This document shows positions 37,283-45,565 of a stretch of DNA of 64,000 nucleotides, piece by piece (the first letter of the stretch is position 1; each line of letters starts with the position of its first letter). The stretch comes from Alteriqipengyuania flavescens (lineage in GTDB: Bacteria > Pseudomonadota > Alphaproteobacteria > Sphingomonadales > Sphingomonadaceae): NCBI RefSeq assembly GCF_030406725.1, contig NZ_CP129107.1:2522501-2586500 (forward strand), given 5' to 3'. Both the position numbers and the translations under genes were made by a program. Under the pieces are notes generated by a model, which was not told the origin of the DNA, searched no databases, and was given only the letters and a program-made list of their open reading frames with translations.

Positions 37283-39151
37283 CTAGCTCCGCGCGACCGC
37301 CTCTGCGGCGATCATCCGGGCTTCGGCTGACAGGCCTGCCTGGTCGAGGGCGCGCACGATATGGAACAGGTGGCGAGGCGTCATCCGGTCCCAGGTCTCG
37401 CTCTGCATGCCGAGCCCCGCCAGCATCGCCACGAGAGGCCCGTTGCGATACTCACCCGCCTGGCCGATCAGTCGGCTCCACCGCGTTTCCCGCGTCAGGC
37501 CGAGATTGCCGGCAAGCGATTCCGCCGCAGAGACGTCCAGCCTGCCGAGGCCGGCCAGCCCTGCAGCGAACATCTGCCCTTTGGCCTTCCCAGCATCGCC
37601 AATGAAATCGTCCACGGCGCCTTCGTCCACCGCGCTTTCCTGGTTAGGCTGTGCCAAGGCGAGCAGGGCCCAGCCTTCGGTGCCTTCGTTGACAATGCTG
37701 CCCCAGCGCATGGCGTTGCGGTCGAGGCCTGCGGACAGCATTGATGCGATGAGGCCCGCCGCGGCATCGGCATGGGCATCCGATGGCGTGATGCGGGCGG
37801 CGGCGTAAGCGGTGAGCACTTGCCCGCCATAGCGGTCATCCCCTTCGCCCCAGAGTTCGCGGATCGCGGCGACGCGCGCTTCCTGCGTATCGGCGACATA
37901 GGCGCGGCGCAGTGTCTCGGCCCGTGCCTGCGAGGCGCCTTCCACACTGTTGTCCGCGTAGACTTGTGAAAGCAAATCTACCGCCGCCGAAGAGGACAGC
38001 ACCCCGCGCTGGGCGGCGAAGTTTGCCAGCGAGGCACGCCGCGCCAGGCCGACTGCCGGCGATTGCGCCGCCTGCAAACGGATCAGCGGCGCGGCGTTCT
38101 GCGCGAGCTCGTCAGGGAAATCGATCCCCAGCGCGCTGGCGAGGCCCCAGCGCCATGTGGTCAGCTCGTCGACCCCGTCCCACTCGATAGTGATGGCACG
38201 CCGCCCCTCGCCCGCCAGGCCGGCGTAGCGCTGGGCAAGCAGCACGTCGATCTCCGGCGCCTGCTTGTTGTTGAGCACGGAATTCAGCTGGCGATTGGCA
38301 TAGGCGTTGTCGCCGGAAAAGCCGGTGCAGATCAACACCGCCATCCGCCACTGCGCGTCCTCGCGAATGTCGGCCCCTCGCCGCGCGACGGGACATATTG
38401 CGGTAATGTCGCCCGTGCCGAGCGCCGCACCGAGCGCCTGCGTCGCCATGTTGATACTGTAATTGCGCGTATCGACATCCTGCAGCAGCGCGCGCGCGAG
38501 ATGCGGCTCGCCGAGGCGGTTGAGGACACGGACGCGCAGTGCTGCAAACTCGCTGGCCCGCATGCCGTCCGGCGTTTCGAGCCGACTGGCCAATGCACGG
38601 CGCAGCAGGATGTGGCCCCAGCGCGAAACCATCGGCCCTTCGATATTTTTCAGCGCAGCGCGCACGATGGATCCCGGCTGGCCGGAGAGCGATGCTGCCG
38701 GAAAACCACCCTCGCGACTGTCGATCACGCCCACGCGGGCGAAATCCCTTTGCGCTGAGGCCGGAATGTCGAAATTCTGGGTAATGCCGAATAATTCTTC
38801 CAGTTCGGTATCGCTCATGTTCTCGATCTCGCGGATCGAAGGCAAGCGTCCCGGGAAGCGCACTGTCCCGCTTGCTGAAGGGGTGGAGGGAGCCGGGGCG
38901 GCGCTCCTCGACCCTCCGCCACCACTCGGCGGCAGGGGCTGCACGACGGCGCCCCCTCCCCCTGTCGGACGCGGCGCCGGGGCCGGAGCCGGAGCGGGCG
39001 CAGGAGCCGGCGCGGGCCGCGGCGAAGGTGTGGGCGCAGGATCGTCGAAACCGGGGGGCAGGATGGACGTCGGACGCGCCATCACGAGCGACGAGGTCGC
39101 CGCCAGCATCGCGCCGGTCACCAGTCCCGATATCCACACGGATTTGCGCAT
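37283..39151 (-). CDS. Exported Pro/Ala-rich protein of unknown function
   Basis: A 622-residue protein that I do not recognise by domain. It begins with a signal peptide (about residues 1-25). A low-complexity stretch follows, mainly alternating Pro and Ala, between about residues 40 and 62, then a Gly/Ser/Pro segment. The remaining 500 residues are helical with many Ala and Leu, suggestive of TPR or Sel1-like repeats without a clean consensus. The likely role is a periplasmic scaffold. The ATG at 39151 overlaps the stop of the upstream 46-residue gene (TGATG), so the two are coupled. xerD begins 4 bp downstream. Confidence 0.75.
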   Translation of the reverse strand: MRKSVWISGLVTGAMLAATSSLVMARPTSILPPGFDDPAPTPSPRPAPAPAPAPAPAPAPRPTGGGGAVVQPLPPSGGGGSRSAAPAPSTPSASGTVRFPGRLPSIREIENMSDTELEELFGITQNFDIPASAQRDFARVGVIDSREGGFPAASLSGQPGSIVRAALKNIEGPMVSRWGHILLRRALASRLETPDGMRASEFAALRVRVLNRLGEPHLARALLQDVDTRNYSINMATQALGAALGTGDITAICPVARRGADIREDAQWRMAVLICTGFSGDNAYANRQLNSVLNNKQAPEIDVLLAQRYAGLAGEGRRAITIEWDGVDELTTWRWGLASALGIDFPDELAQNAAPLIRLQAAQSPAVGLARRASLANFAAQRGVLSSSAAVDLLSQVYADNSVEGASQARAETLRRAYVADTQEARVAAIRELWGEGDDRYGGQVLTAYAAARITPSDAHADAAAGLIASMLSAGLDRNAMRWGSIVNEGTEGWALLALAQPNQESAVDEGAVDDFIGDAGKAKGQMFAAGLAGLGRLDVSAAESLAGNLGLTRETRWSRLIGQAGEYRNGPLVAMLAGLGMQSETWDRMTPRHLFHIVRALDQAGLSAEARMIAAEAVARS

Positions 39152-39291
39152 CAAAACTCCTCCGGCACGGGCACGGGCTGCACGATCTCGCGCACCGGCT
39201 CACGACCGCCATCGATCCAGGCGTAAACGATCAGGATCGCCAGCAGGAATATTGCCCCGACGCCGATCCGCCACATCGTGTCCCGATCCAT
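39151..39291 (-). CDS. Small membrane protein, 46 residues
   Basis: Starts MDRDTMWRIGVGAIFLLAIL and continues with IVYAWIDGG, then a polar Pro/Glu tail ending VPVPEEF. It has one membrane helix (about residues 8-25) with the short N-terminus probably inside. Its TGA overlaps the ATG of the Pro/Ala-rich gene (TTTTGATG), and the GGAGGAG just before the end serves as the next gene's ribosome site. Coupling of this kind argues it is translated. A GTG at 39297 is an alternative start. Function is unknown; it may anchor or partner the downstream exported protein. Confidence 0.68.
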   Translation of the reverse strand: MDRDTMWRIGVGAIFLLAILIVYAWIDGGREPVREIVQPVPVPEEF

Positions 39292-39377
39292 CGCCACGGC
39301 CTGCCAAACTCTCCTTCGCGCGCACCAAGCCCGCGTGTCCTTGCCGTGCGCCTAGCGCATCTATAGGCGGGGCGGCA

Positions 39378-39998
39378 ATGACCAACACGATGCCAGAATC
39401 CGACCGGCCAGACACCGACCGGGACATGAGCCGGGCAACCCGCGCCGTCGATCCCGCCGAACTGCGCCGCCGGCTGGACCGGCCCGTGGTCCTCGTCGGC
39501 ATGATGGGCACCGGCAAGTCCACCGTGGGCCGCAAGCTGGCGCAGACCATGACGGTCGAATTCACCGATGCCGACCACGAGATCGAGCAGGCCGCGCAAA
39601 TGAGCGTGGGCGATATATTCGCCGAATTTGGCGAGGCCTATTTTCGTGATGGCGAACGCCGCGTGATCGCCCGTCTTCTGGAAGAAAGCAGCGGCGTCAT
39701 CGCGACAGGTGGCGGGGCTTTCTGCAACGAGGAGACCCGCGCGCTGATCCTCGACCGGGCCATCGCGGTGTGGCTCGACAGTCCGATCGACGTGCTGGTG
39801 GAACGGACGGGGCGCAAGGACACGCGGCCCTTGCTGCGTGACAGCGATCCGCAGGAAATCCTCACCCGTCTCCATGACGAACGCGCGCCCTTCTACGGCG
39901 AGGCGCAGCTACGCGTCGAAAGTGCCAACGGACCGCACCAGCAGACGGTCGACCGTATAGTTTCCGCGCTCGACGACTGGACCCGGGCCAATGTCTGA
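39378..39998 (+). CDS. aroK: Shikimate kinase
   Basis: A 206-residue enzyme that phosphorylates shikimate in the aromatic amino acid pathway. Walker A GMMGTGKST is at residues 41-49; DADHEIEQ and the GGGAFCNEETR region follow. It carries an N-terminal extension of about 35 residues before the fold, as in many alphaproteobacteria. The ATG at 39378 is preferred; a much longer upstream reading would only overlap the divergent gene. The stop overlaps the aroB start by 8 bp. Confidence 0.96.
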   Translation: MTNTMPESDRPDTDRDMSRATRAVDPAELRRRLDRPVVLVGMMGTGKSTVGRKLAQTMTVEFTDADHEIEQAAQMSVGDIFAEFGEAYFRDGERRVIARLLEESSGVIATGGGAFCNEETRALILDRAIAVWLDSPIDVLVERTGRKDTRPLLRDSDPQEILTRLHDERAPFYGEAQLRVESANGPHQQTVDRIVSALDDWTRANV

Positions 39999-41103
39999 CA
40001 CGGTCCGCGTCGATCTTGCCGGGCGCAGCTACGACGTGCGGATCGGCTCCGCCTTGCTGGAGCGCACAGCTGCCGAAGCGGAAGGCTTGCTGAAGCGGGA
40101 GGTCGTGCCGGTCGTGGCAGACGCGAACGCGCGGGCGCATCATGGCGGGCGGCTGGCGAGGTCTCTGGACGACGGCGGGCACCGGGTCGAATGGTTCGAA
40201 GTCGCACCCGGCGAGGCGGCGAAAAGCTGGGAGGTGCTGCAGCGCCTTACCGACTGGATGCTCGAACTCGGCGTGGAGCGCAGCGACAATGTCATCGCCT
40301 TCGGCGGCGGCGTGGTTGGCGACCTCACCGGCTTTGCGTGCGCCATTCTGAAGCGGGGATGCGGCTTCATCCAGGTGCCCACCACCCTGCTCGCACAGGT
40401 CGATTCCAGCGTCGGCGGCAAGACCGCGATCAACACGGCGGCGGGCAAGAACCTGGTCGGCGCGTTCCACCAGCCTTCTCTCGTCCTCGCGGATCTCGAC
40501 TGCCTTGCTACCCTGCCGGAGCGCGAAGTGCGCGCCGGATATGCCGAAGTTATCAAGTACGGCATCCTCGGCGATGCGGATTTCTTCGCCTGGTGCGAGG
40601 ACAATGGCCGGCACGTCGTCGAGGGCGACGTCGCGGCCCAGCTCCACGCCGTGCGCACCAGCGTTGCGGCCAAGGCGGCCATCGTGGCGCAGGACGAGCG
40701 CGAGACCAGCGGCCGCCGCGCCCTGCTCAACCTCGGACATACGTTCGGCCATGCGCTGGAGGCGGAGACCGGGTTTTCGGACAGGCTGCTCCACGGCGAA
40801 GGGGTCGCGCTCGGCATGGTGTTGGCCGCGCGCTATTCTGCGCGGCGCGGCACGCTTTCAGGGGACGATGCGGCACGTATCACGCGGGCCCTGGACAGCG
40901 CCGGCTTGCCGAGCGAGATCGCCGCTCTGGGCCTTGATGCCGATGGCACGCGCCTTGCCGAACACATGCGCCATGACAAGAAGGCCAGCGGCGGCAATGT
41001 GCCTTTTCTACTGCTGAACGGGATCGGCGATGCCTATCTCGACAGGTCGGTCGACCTCGCCGACGTCGCCGCGTTCATGGATGAACAGTTGCAGTCACAT
41101 TAG
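39991..41103 (+). CDS. aroB: 3-dehydroquinate synthase
   Basis: A 370-residue NAD-dependent enzyme that cyclises DAHP to 3-dehydroquinate, the second step of the shikimate pathway. The NAD-binding GGGVVGDLTGFACAILKRG, the PTTLLAQVDSSVGGKTAIN segment and the zinc-binding LNLGHTFGHALE and HGEGVALG stretches are intact. The start overlaps aroK, so the two are coupled. It converges with the csaA remnant; the stop codons overlap. Confidence 0.97.
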   Translation: MSDTVRVDLAGRSYDVRIGSALLERTAAEAEGLLKREVVPVVADANARAHHGGRLARSLDDGGHRVEWFEVAPGEAAKSWEVLQRLTDWMLELGVERSDNVIAFGGGVVGDLTGFACAILKRGCGFIQVPTTLLAQVDSSVGGKTAINTAAGKNLVGAFHQPSLVLADLDCLATLPEREVRAGYAEVIKYGILGDADFFAWCEDNGRHVVEGDVAAQLHAVRTSVAAKAAIVAQDERETSGRRALLNLGHTFGHALEAETGFSDRLLHGEGVALGMVLAARYSARRGTLSGDDAARITRALDSAGLPSEIAALGLDADGTRLAEHMRHDKKASGGNVPFLLLNGIGDAYLDRSVDLADVAAFMDEQLQSH

Positions 41104-41499
41104 TCGTGTGGCTCGTCGGCCCGACGTGCTTCAAACAGCCGCGCGCCGTTTTCGACCGGGCCGCCCGGTCCGGCCAGCACGACCTCGCCCACGGCATCGG
41201 GAAAACCGACGACCAGCACTTCGGACATCATCGGTCCGATTTGTCGCGGAGAGAAGTTTACCACCGCCATAACCTTCCGCCCGATGAGATCGGCAGGCGC
41301 GTAATTGGCCACGATCTGCGCCGAGCTTTTGCGTATCCCGACCGCACGGGAAATCGATGGTCAGCCGATATGCTGGCTTGCGCGCTTCGGGAAATTTCTC
41401 TGCCGTCACGATTGTACCCACGCGAATATCGACCTTCAGGAATTCGTCGAATTCGATCTGCGGTCCAATAGGCGCGCTGGGATCGTGCGATAAATGCAT
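41100..41499 (-). pseudogene. csaA: CsaA-like tRNA-binding protein, frameshifted
   Basis: The first part (41499 to about 41350) encodes [20 protein letters not shown] and [10 protein letters not shown], the N-terminal half of the CsaA/Trbp111 OB-fold. The second half (from about 41337 down to 41100) is in another frame: [20 protein letters not shown], then [17 protein letters not shown] and VVLAGPGG. The join lies near 41338-41353. The net change is one extra or two missing bases, so no single frame gives a full protein. Both halves are otherwise well conserved, suggesting a recent mutation or a sequencing error. It begins one base after the pccA stop, at the end of that operon. Confidence 0.8.
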
Positions 41500-41500
41500 G

Positions 41501-43522
41501 TCAGTCCAGCTCCAGGATCACCTCGTCGACCGCCAGACTGTCGCCTTCGGCAGCATTGATCTTTGCGATCCTGCCCTCCTTTTCTGCGCGCAAGATGTTT
41601 TCCATCTTCATCGCCTCGACAGTGGCCAGCGGCTGTCCGGGCTGGACCTCTTCGCCTTCCGCCACGTGAAGCGACACGAGCAAGCCCGGCATGGGACAGA
41701 TCAGCATCTTCGAAAGGTCCGGCGGCACTTTCTCGATCATGTGATCGGCCAGGTGCGCGATCCGCTGCGGCAGGATGCGCAGCGAATGGGTCGCCCCGCG
41801 CGTGGTGATGTCATAGCCCATGCGCGTCGGCGCAAGCTGGATCGTCAGTTCCTCGTCGCCCAGTTCGACAGCCACCGTCCTGTCCCCCGGCGTGTAATCG
41901 AAACTCAGCTCCACCTCGGTATCGTCCACGAGAATTGCATCCTCGCCCAGCCGCACGGTATAGTCCGTGTCGCCTACGCGCACCGCCCAGTCGCCATTGG
42001 GGGCGGTCTTGCCATTCAGCTGTTGGTCGATCCGCCGCGCCCGGTCCGCATCGGCTGTCGCGATCACGCCGCCGATGGCGGCAAGGCCGCGCTTGAGTTC
42101 GTCCGACGGCGGCGCGCCTTCGAACCCGTCCGGGTATTCTTCGGCGATGAAGCCGGTGGTGAGTTCCCCCGAGCGGAAGCGCGGATGCTGCATCAGCGCG
42201 GAGAGGAAATCGACATTGTGGCCCAGGCCCTCGATGCGAAAGGCGTCGAGCGCAGCGACCTGCAAATCGGCCGCCTCGTCGCGTGTCTCGCCCCAGGTGA
42301 TCAGCTTGGCGATCATCGGGTCGTAGAACATTGACACTTCGCCGCCTTCGTAGACACCGTCGTCCACGCGGATGCCGTCCACGCCTCGGCGGCCGTTGGC
42401 AGAACCGTCGTCCGCCCACGGCTCTTCGGGCGGCTCGTAATGCACCAGCCGGCCGATGGAGGGCAGGAAGCCGCGATAGGGGTCTTCGGCATAGACGCGG
42501 TTCTCGATCGCCCAGCCGTCGATGCCGATGTCGTCCTGCGTGAACGGAAGTGCCTCACCCGCCGCGACGCGGATCATCTGTTCCACGAGGTCGATGCCGG
42601 TGATCGCCTCGGTCACCGGGTGTTCGACCTGCAGGCGGGTGTTCATTTCGAGGAAGTAGAAGCTTTCCCCCGTCGGGTCCGCGCCGCTGACGATCAGCTC
42701 GACGGTGCCCGCGCTGTAGTACCCGACTGCGCGGGCGAGTGCGACGCACTGTTCGCCCATCGCCTTGCGCATCGCGGGCGTGACGAAGGGCGACGGCGCT
42801 TCCTCCACCACCTTCTGGTGGCGGCGCTGGATGCTGCACTCGCGCTCGTTGAGGTAGACGATGTTGCCGTGCTGGTCGCCGAGGATCTGGATCTCGATGT
42901 GGCGCGGATTGAGGATGAACTTCTCGATGAAGACGCGGTCGTCGCCGAAGCTGTTGAGGCCTTCGCGCTTCACGCTCTCGAAGCCCTCGCGCACGTCAGT
43001 TTCCGTGTAGGCGAGGCGCATGCCCTTGCCGCCCCCGCCCGCGCTGGCCTTCATCATCACCGGGTAGCCGATCTCGTTCGAGATGCGCACCGCGTGCTCG
43101 GTATCCTCGATCTCGCCGACGAAGCCGGGGACGACGTTGACCCCTGCTTCCCTGGCCAGCCTCTTGGACTCGATCTTGTCGCCCATCGCGGCGATCGCGG
43201 TCACCGGCGGGCCGATGAAGGCGATGTTCTCCTTGGCCAGCGCCTCGGCGAAGCTGGTGCGTTCGGAAAGGAAGCCGTAGCCCGGATGCACCGCTTCGGC
43301 CCCCGTCGCCTTGCACGCGGCGATGATTTTGTCCGCAATCAGGTAGCTCTCGGCCGCGGGCGCTGGACCGATGTGCACCGCCTCGTCCGCCATCCGCACG
43401 AACGGCGCGCGCGCATCGGCGTCCGAATAGACCGCGACGGTCGCGATACCCATCCGGCGCGCGGTCTTGATGACCCGGCAAGCAATCTCGCCCCGGTTGG
43501 CTATGAGGATTTTGGAGAACAT
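41501..43522 (-). CDS. pccA: Propionyl-CoA carboxylase biotin-containing subunit alpha
   Basis: A 673-residue protein with an N-terminal biotin carboxylase ([20 protein letters not shown]; the ATP-grasp core with [26 protein letters not shown]), a linking BT domain, and a C-terminal biotinyl domain with VEAMKMEN, Lys639 being biotinylated. With PccB it carboxylates propionyl-CoA to methylmalonyl-CoA. The ATG at 43522 overlaps the TAA of the upstream small gene (TAATG), so translation is coupled. pccB, mce and mcm in the same transcription unit support propionyl-CoA as the substrate. Confidence 0.95.
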   Translation of the reverse strand: MFSKILIANRGEIACRVIKTARRMGIATVAVYSDADARAPFVRMADEAVHIGPAPAAESYLIADKIIAACKATGAEAVHPGYGFLSERTSFAEALAKENIAFIGPPVTAIAAMGDKIESKRLAREAGVNVVPGFVGEIEDTEHAVRISNEIGYPVMMKASAGGGGKGMRLAYTETDVREGFESVKREGLNSFGDDRVFIEKFILNPRHIEIQILGDQHGNIVYLNERECSIQRRHQKVVEEAPSPFVTPAMRKAMGEQCVALARAVGYYSAGTVELIVSGADPTGESFYFLEMNTRLQVEHPVTEAITGIDLVEQMIRVAAGEALPFTQDDIGIDGWAIENRVYAEDPYRGFLPSIGRLVHYEPPEEPWADDGSANGRRGVDGIRVDDGVYEGGEVSMFYDPMIAKLITWGETRDEAADLQVAALDAFRIEGLGHNVDFLSALMQHPRFRSGELTTGFIAEEYPDGFEGAPPSDELKRGLAAIGGVIATADADRARRIDQQLNGKTAPNGDWAVRVGDTDYTVRLGEDAILVDDTEVELSFDYTPGDRTVAVELGDEELTIQLAPTRMGYDITTRGATHSLRILPQRIAHLADHMIEKVPPDLSKMLICPMPGLLVSLHVAEGEEVQPGQPLATVEAMKMENILRAEKEGRIAKINAAEGDSLAVDEVILELD

Positions 43523-44076
43523 TAACAGAATTTCTTCTTCGCAATTTGGTAGAATTCGAGAGGAACGGCTGTCCATCTTTCAAGGGGCAGATTGTCATCA
43601 CGCCAATCTTGAAATTCATTCGGCTTAATCTGATTTACAGTCTTATTGTCAGAATTTGCCCATTCGTTTCCAAAACTAACTATGCCGACAGCACCAGACT
43701 TTGAGCACTCAAAACTGATTATCCCAGTGTCGACCGTCTTCTCGTTAGTTTCATAATAGAGGTCGATCCAATCGCCGTTGCGCTTCATCGGCACCGCCCA
43801 CCATGAGGTCGAGTATGGCCCATCGATATGCTGGTCATAGACGAAGTATACCCTCTGACCGGGCCGAAACTCAGAATCTCGAAATTCACCTTCGACGCGC
43901 CATCCATTGATTGCTTCTGATGCTTTCGCTTCCTTCTCGGCAGCATCATTAGCTTCATTATCGCTCGTCTGAACGGAGGGTACATCAGATGGCGTCGGTG
44001 CACCGTCATCGCCATCCATTGGTTCACAAGCTGTAACAGTGGCGACAGCAAATAACGCACAAATTTCTTTTAGCAC
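43522..44076 (-). CDS. Putative lipoprotein of unknown function, AT-richer, paralogue of the 45071-45556 gene
   Basis: A 184-residue protein. The N-terminus has a signal with TAC at 15-17, so it is likely a lipoprotein. Residues 20-55 are acidic and low in complexity; the C-terminal 130 residues form a compact region. That region shares GPY..TW, ETNEK (109-113), TG.I.F.C (to Cys124) and the terminal P.E.Y.I...FC (183-184) with the gene on the other side of bioB, so the two are homologous. The start is a GTG overlapping the bioB stop; its TAA overlaps the pccA start. Codon choice is visibly AT-richer than its neighbours. No function recognised. Confidence 0.72.
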   Translation of the reverse strand: MLKEICALFAVATVTACEPMDGDDGAPTPSDVPSVQTSDNEANDAAEKEAKASEAINGWRVEGEFRDSEFRPGQRVYFVYDQHIDGPYSTSWWAVPMKRNGDWIDLYYETNEKTVDTGIISFECSKSGAVGIVSFGNEWANSDNKTVNQIKPNEFQDWRDDNLPLERWTAVPLEFYQIAKKKFC

Positions 44077-45074
44077 TGGACCATCTCCCTAGCCCGCAGC
44101 GGCTCCTCGCCCTTGAGCGCCGTCAGCCCCAGCTTGGCGAACAGCGCGACGTCGCTGTCGTCGCCGGCGTTGGGGGCGGTGAGCAGCTTGTCGCCGGTGA
44201 AGATCGAGTTCGCGCCGGCGAGGAAGCACAGCGCCTGGGTCGCCTCGCTCATGCTTTCGCGCCCGGCGGAGAGGCGCACCATCGAGAGCGGCATCGTGAT
44301 CCGCGCCACCGCTACGGTGCGGACGAATTCGATATCGTCGATCTTGGCGAGCGGGGTGTCCGCCAGCATATCGCCCAATACCGTGCCTTTGACCGGCACC
44401 AACGCGTTGACCGGCACGCTTTCGGGATGGCGCTCCAGCGTGGCCAGCGTGTGGACGAAGCCGACGCGGTCCTCGCGCGTTTCGCCCATGCCGACGATGC
44501 CGCCCGAACACACGTTGATCCCCGCCGCGCGCACGTTCGACAACGTGTCGAGCCGGTCTTCCATCGTTCGTGTGGTGATGACGCGCTCGTAATATTCGGG
44601 GCTGCTGTCGATATTGTGATTGTAGTAGTCGAGCCCGGCCTCGGCGAGCATGTCGGCCTGCTTCGGCGTCAGCATGCCCAGCGTCATGCAGGTCTCCAAC
44701 CCCATGGCGCGCACGCCTTTCACAATCTCCACGATCGCGGGCATGTCGCGGTCCTTGGGATTGCGCCATGCCGCGCCCATGCAGAACCGCTGGCTGCCCG
44801 CATCCTTGGCCTGCGCGGCTCGCTGCAGGACCGATTGCACCTCCATCAGCTTGGTCGCCTCGACCCCGCTGTCGGCCTTCACGCTCTGCGAGCAATAGCC
44901 GCAATCCTCCGGGCACCCGCCGGTCTTGATCGACAGCAGCGTGCAGAGCTGGATCTGCTCGGGCGGATGGAACTCGCGGTGGACCGATGCCGCGCGGAAC
45001 AGCAGTTCGGTGAAGGGTAGGTCGAACAGGTCCGCGATTTCCTCGCGGGTCCAGTCGGTGCGGGGGTGGGTCAT
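44070..45074 (-). CDS. bioB: Biotin synthase
   Basis: A 334-residue radical SAM enzyme that inserts sulfur into dethiobiotin. The cluster-binding motif is [13 protein letters not shown], with Cys54, Cys58 and Cys61. The [19 protein letters not shown] and [10 protein letters not shown] segments of the substrate pocket are intact. Length is normal. It is placed within the propionyl-CoA carboxylase unit, apart from other bio genes, which suggests supply of the cofactor for PccA. Both ends overlap small genes of unknown function. Confidence 0.97.
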   Translation of the reverse strand: MTHPRTDWTREEIADLFDLPFTELLFRAASVHREFHPPEQIQLCTLLSIKTGGCPEDCGYCSQSVKADSGVEATKLMEVQSVLQRAAQAKDAGSQRFCMGAAWRNPKDRDMPAIVEIVKGVRAMGLETCMTLGMLTPKQADMLAEAGLDYYNHNIDSSPEYYERVITTRTMEDRLDTLSNVRAAGINVCSGGIVGMGETREDRVGFVHTLATLERHPESVPVNALVPVKGTVLGDMLADTPLAKIDDIEFVRTVAVARITMPLSMVRLSAGRESMSEATQALCFLAGANSIFTGDKLLTAPNAGDDSDVALFAKLGLTALKGEEPLRAREMVQC

Positions 45075-45556
45075 TCAGAATACTCAACAGGCTCTGGCCT
45101 ACAAAACTCGTAACGGCTTATCACATAAACTTCGTAAGGCAGCGTCAAAGAAAATCCCTCGTTTTCGGCTATTTCCGCGCCATTTTTCCATTGTTGAATT
45201 AGGGTTTCGGAAAGCAAAAGGGACGAGTCATAAACTGTAGGCAGTCCAGCTTCACTCGATTGTGTGATTGAGACTTGCTCGCCTCCTAGGCTGATATCGC
45301 AGTCGAAATGAATCAGCCCGGTCCACTGAATCTTTTCATTGGTCTCGACGTATACGGAACGCTTAGTTCCGCTGCGTTGCTCGACCTGAATGTACCAAGT
45401 CGTAAAATAGGGGCCACCCAGATATTCAGTGTACGCTTTCGTCATAGGAAGTGCGTCGCGAAACTCACTCCAGTATTCGAAGTTAGGGTCTTCGGCGGCA
45501 ACGTCCGACGGAGCCATCACCAATATCGCAACAGCCAAAAAACTCATTCTTTTCAC
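45071..45556 (-). CDS. Predicted secreted protein of unknown function, AT-richer, paralogue of the 43522-44076 gene
   Basis: A 161-residue protein with a signal peptide (residues 1-21, ending DVAAE). The mature part shares the pattern GPY..TW (48-54), ETNEK (71-75), TG.I.F.C (to Cys86) and P.E.Y.I...FC (140-152) with the lipoprotein on the far side of bioB. Two conserved cysteines in an exported protein suggest a disulfide. The ATGA overlap with bioB shows translational coupling. Base use is AT-richer than bioB and mcm on either side. No known domain recognised. Confidence 0.72.
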   Translation of the reverse strand: MKRMSFLAVAILVMAPSDVAAEDPNFEYWSEFRDALPMTKAYTEYLGGPYFTTWYIQVEQRSGTKRSVYVETNEKIQWTGLIHFDCDISLGGEQVSITQSSEAGLPTVYDSSLLLSETLIQQWKNGAEIAENEGFSLTLPYEVYVISRYEFCRPEPVEYSE

Positions 45557-45565
45557 TGACCTCTC

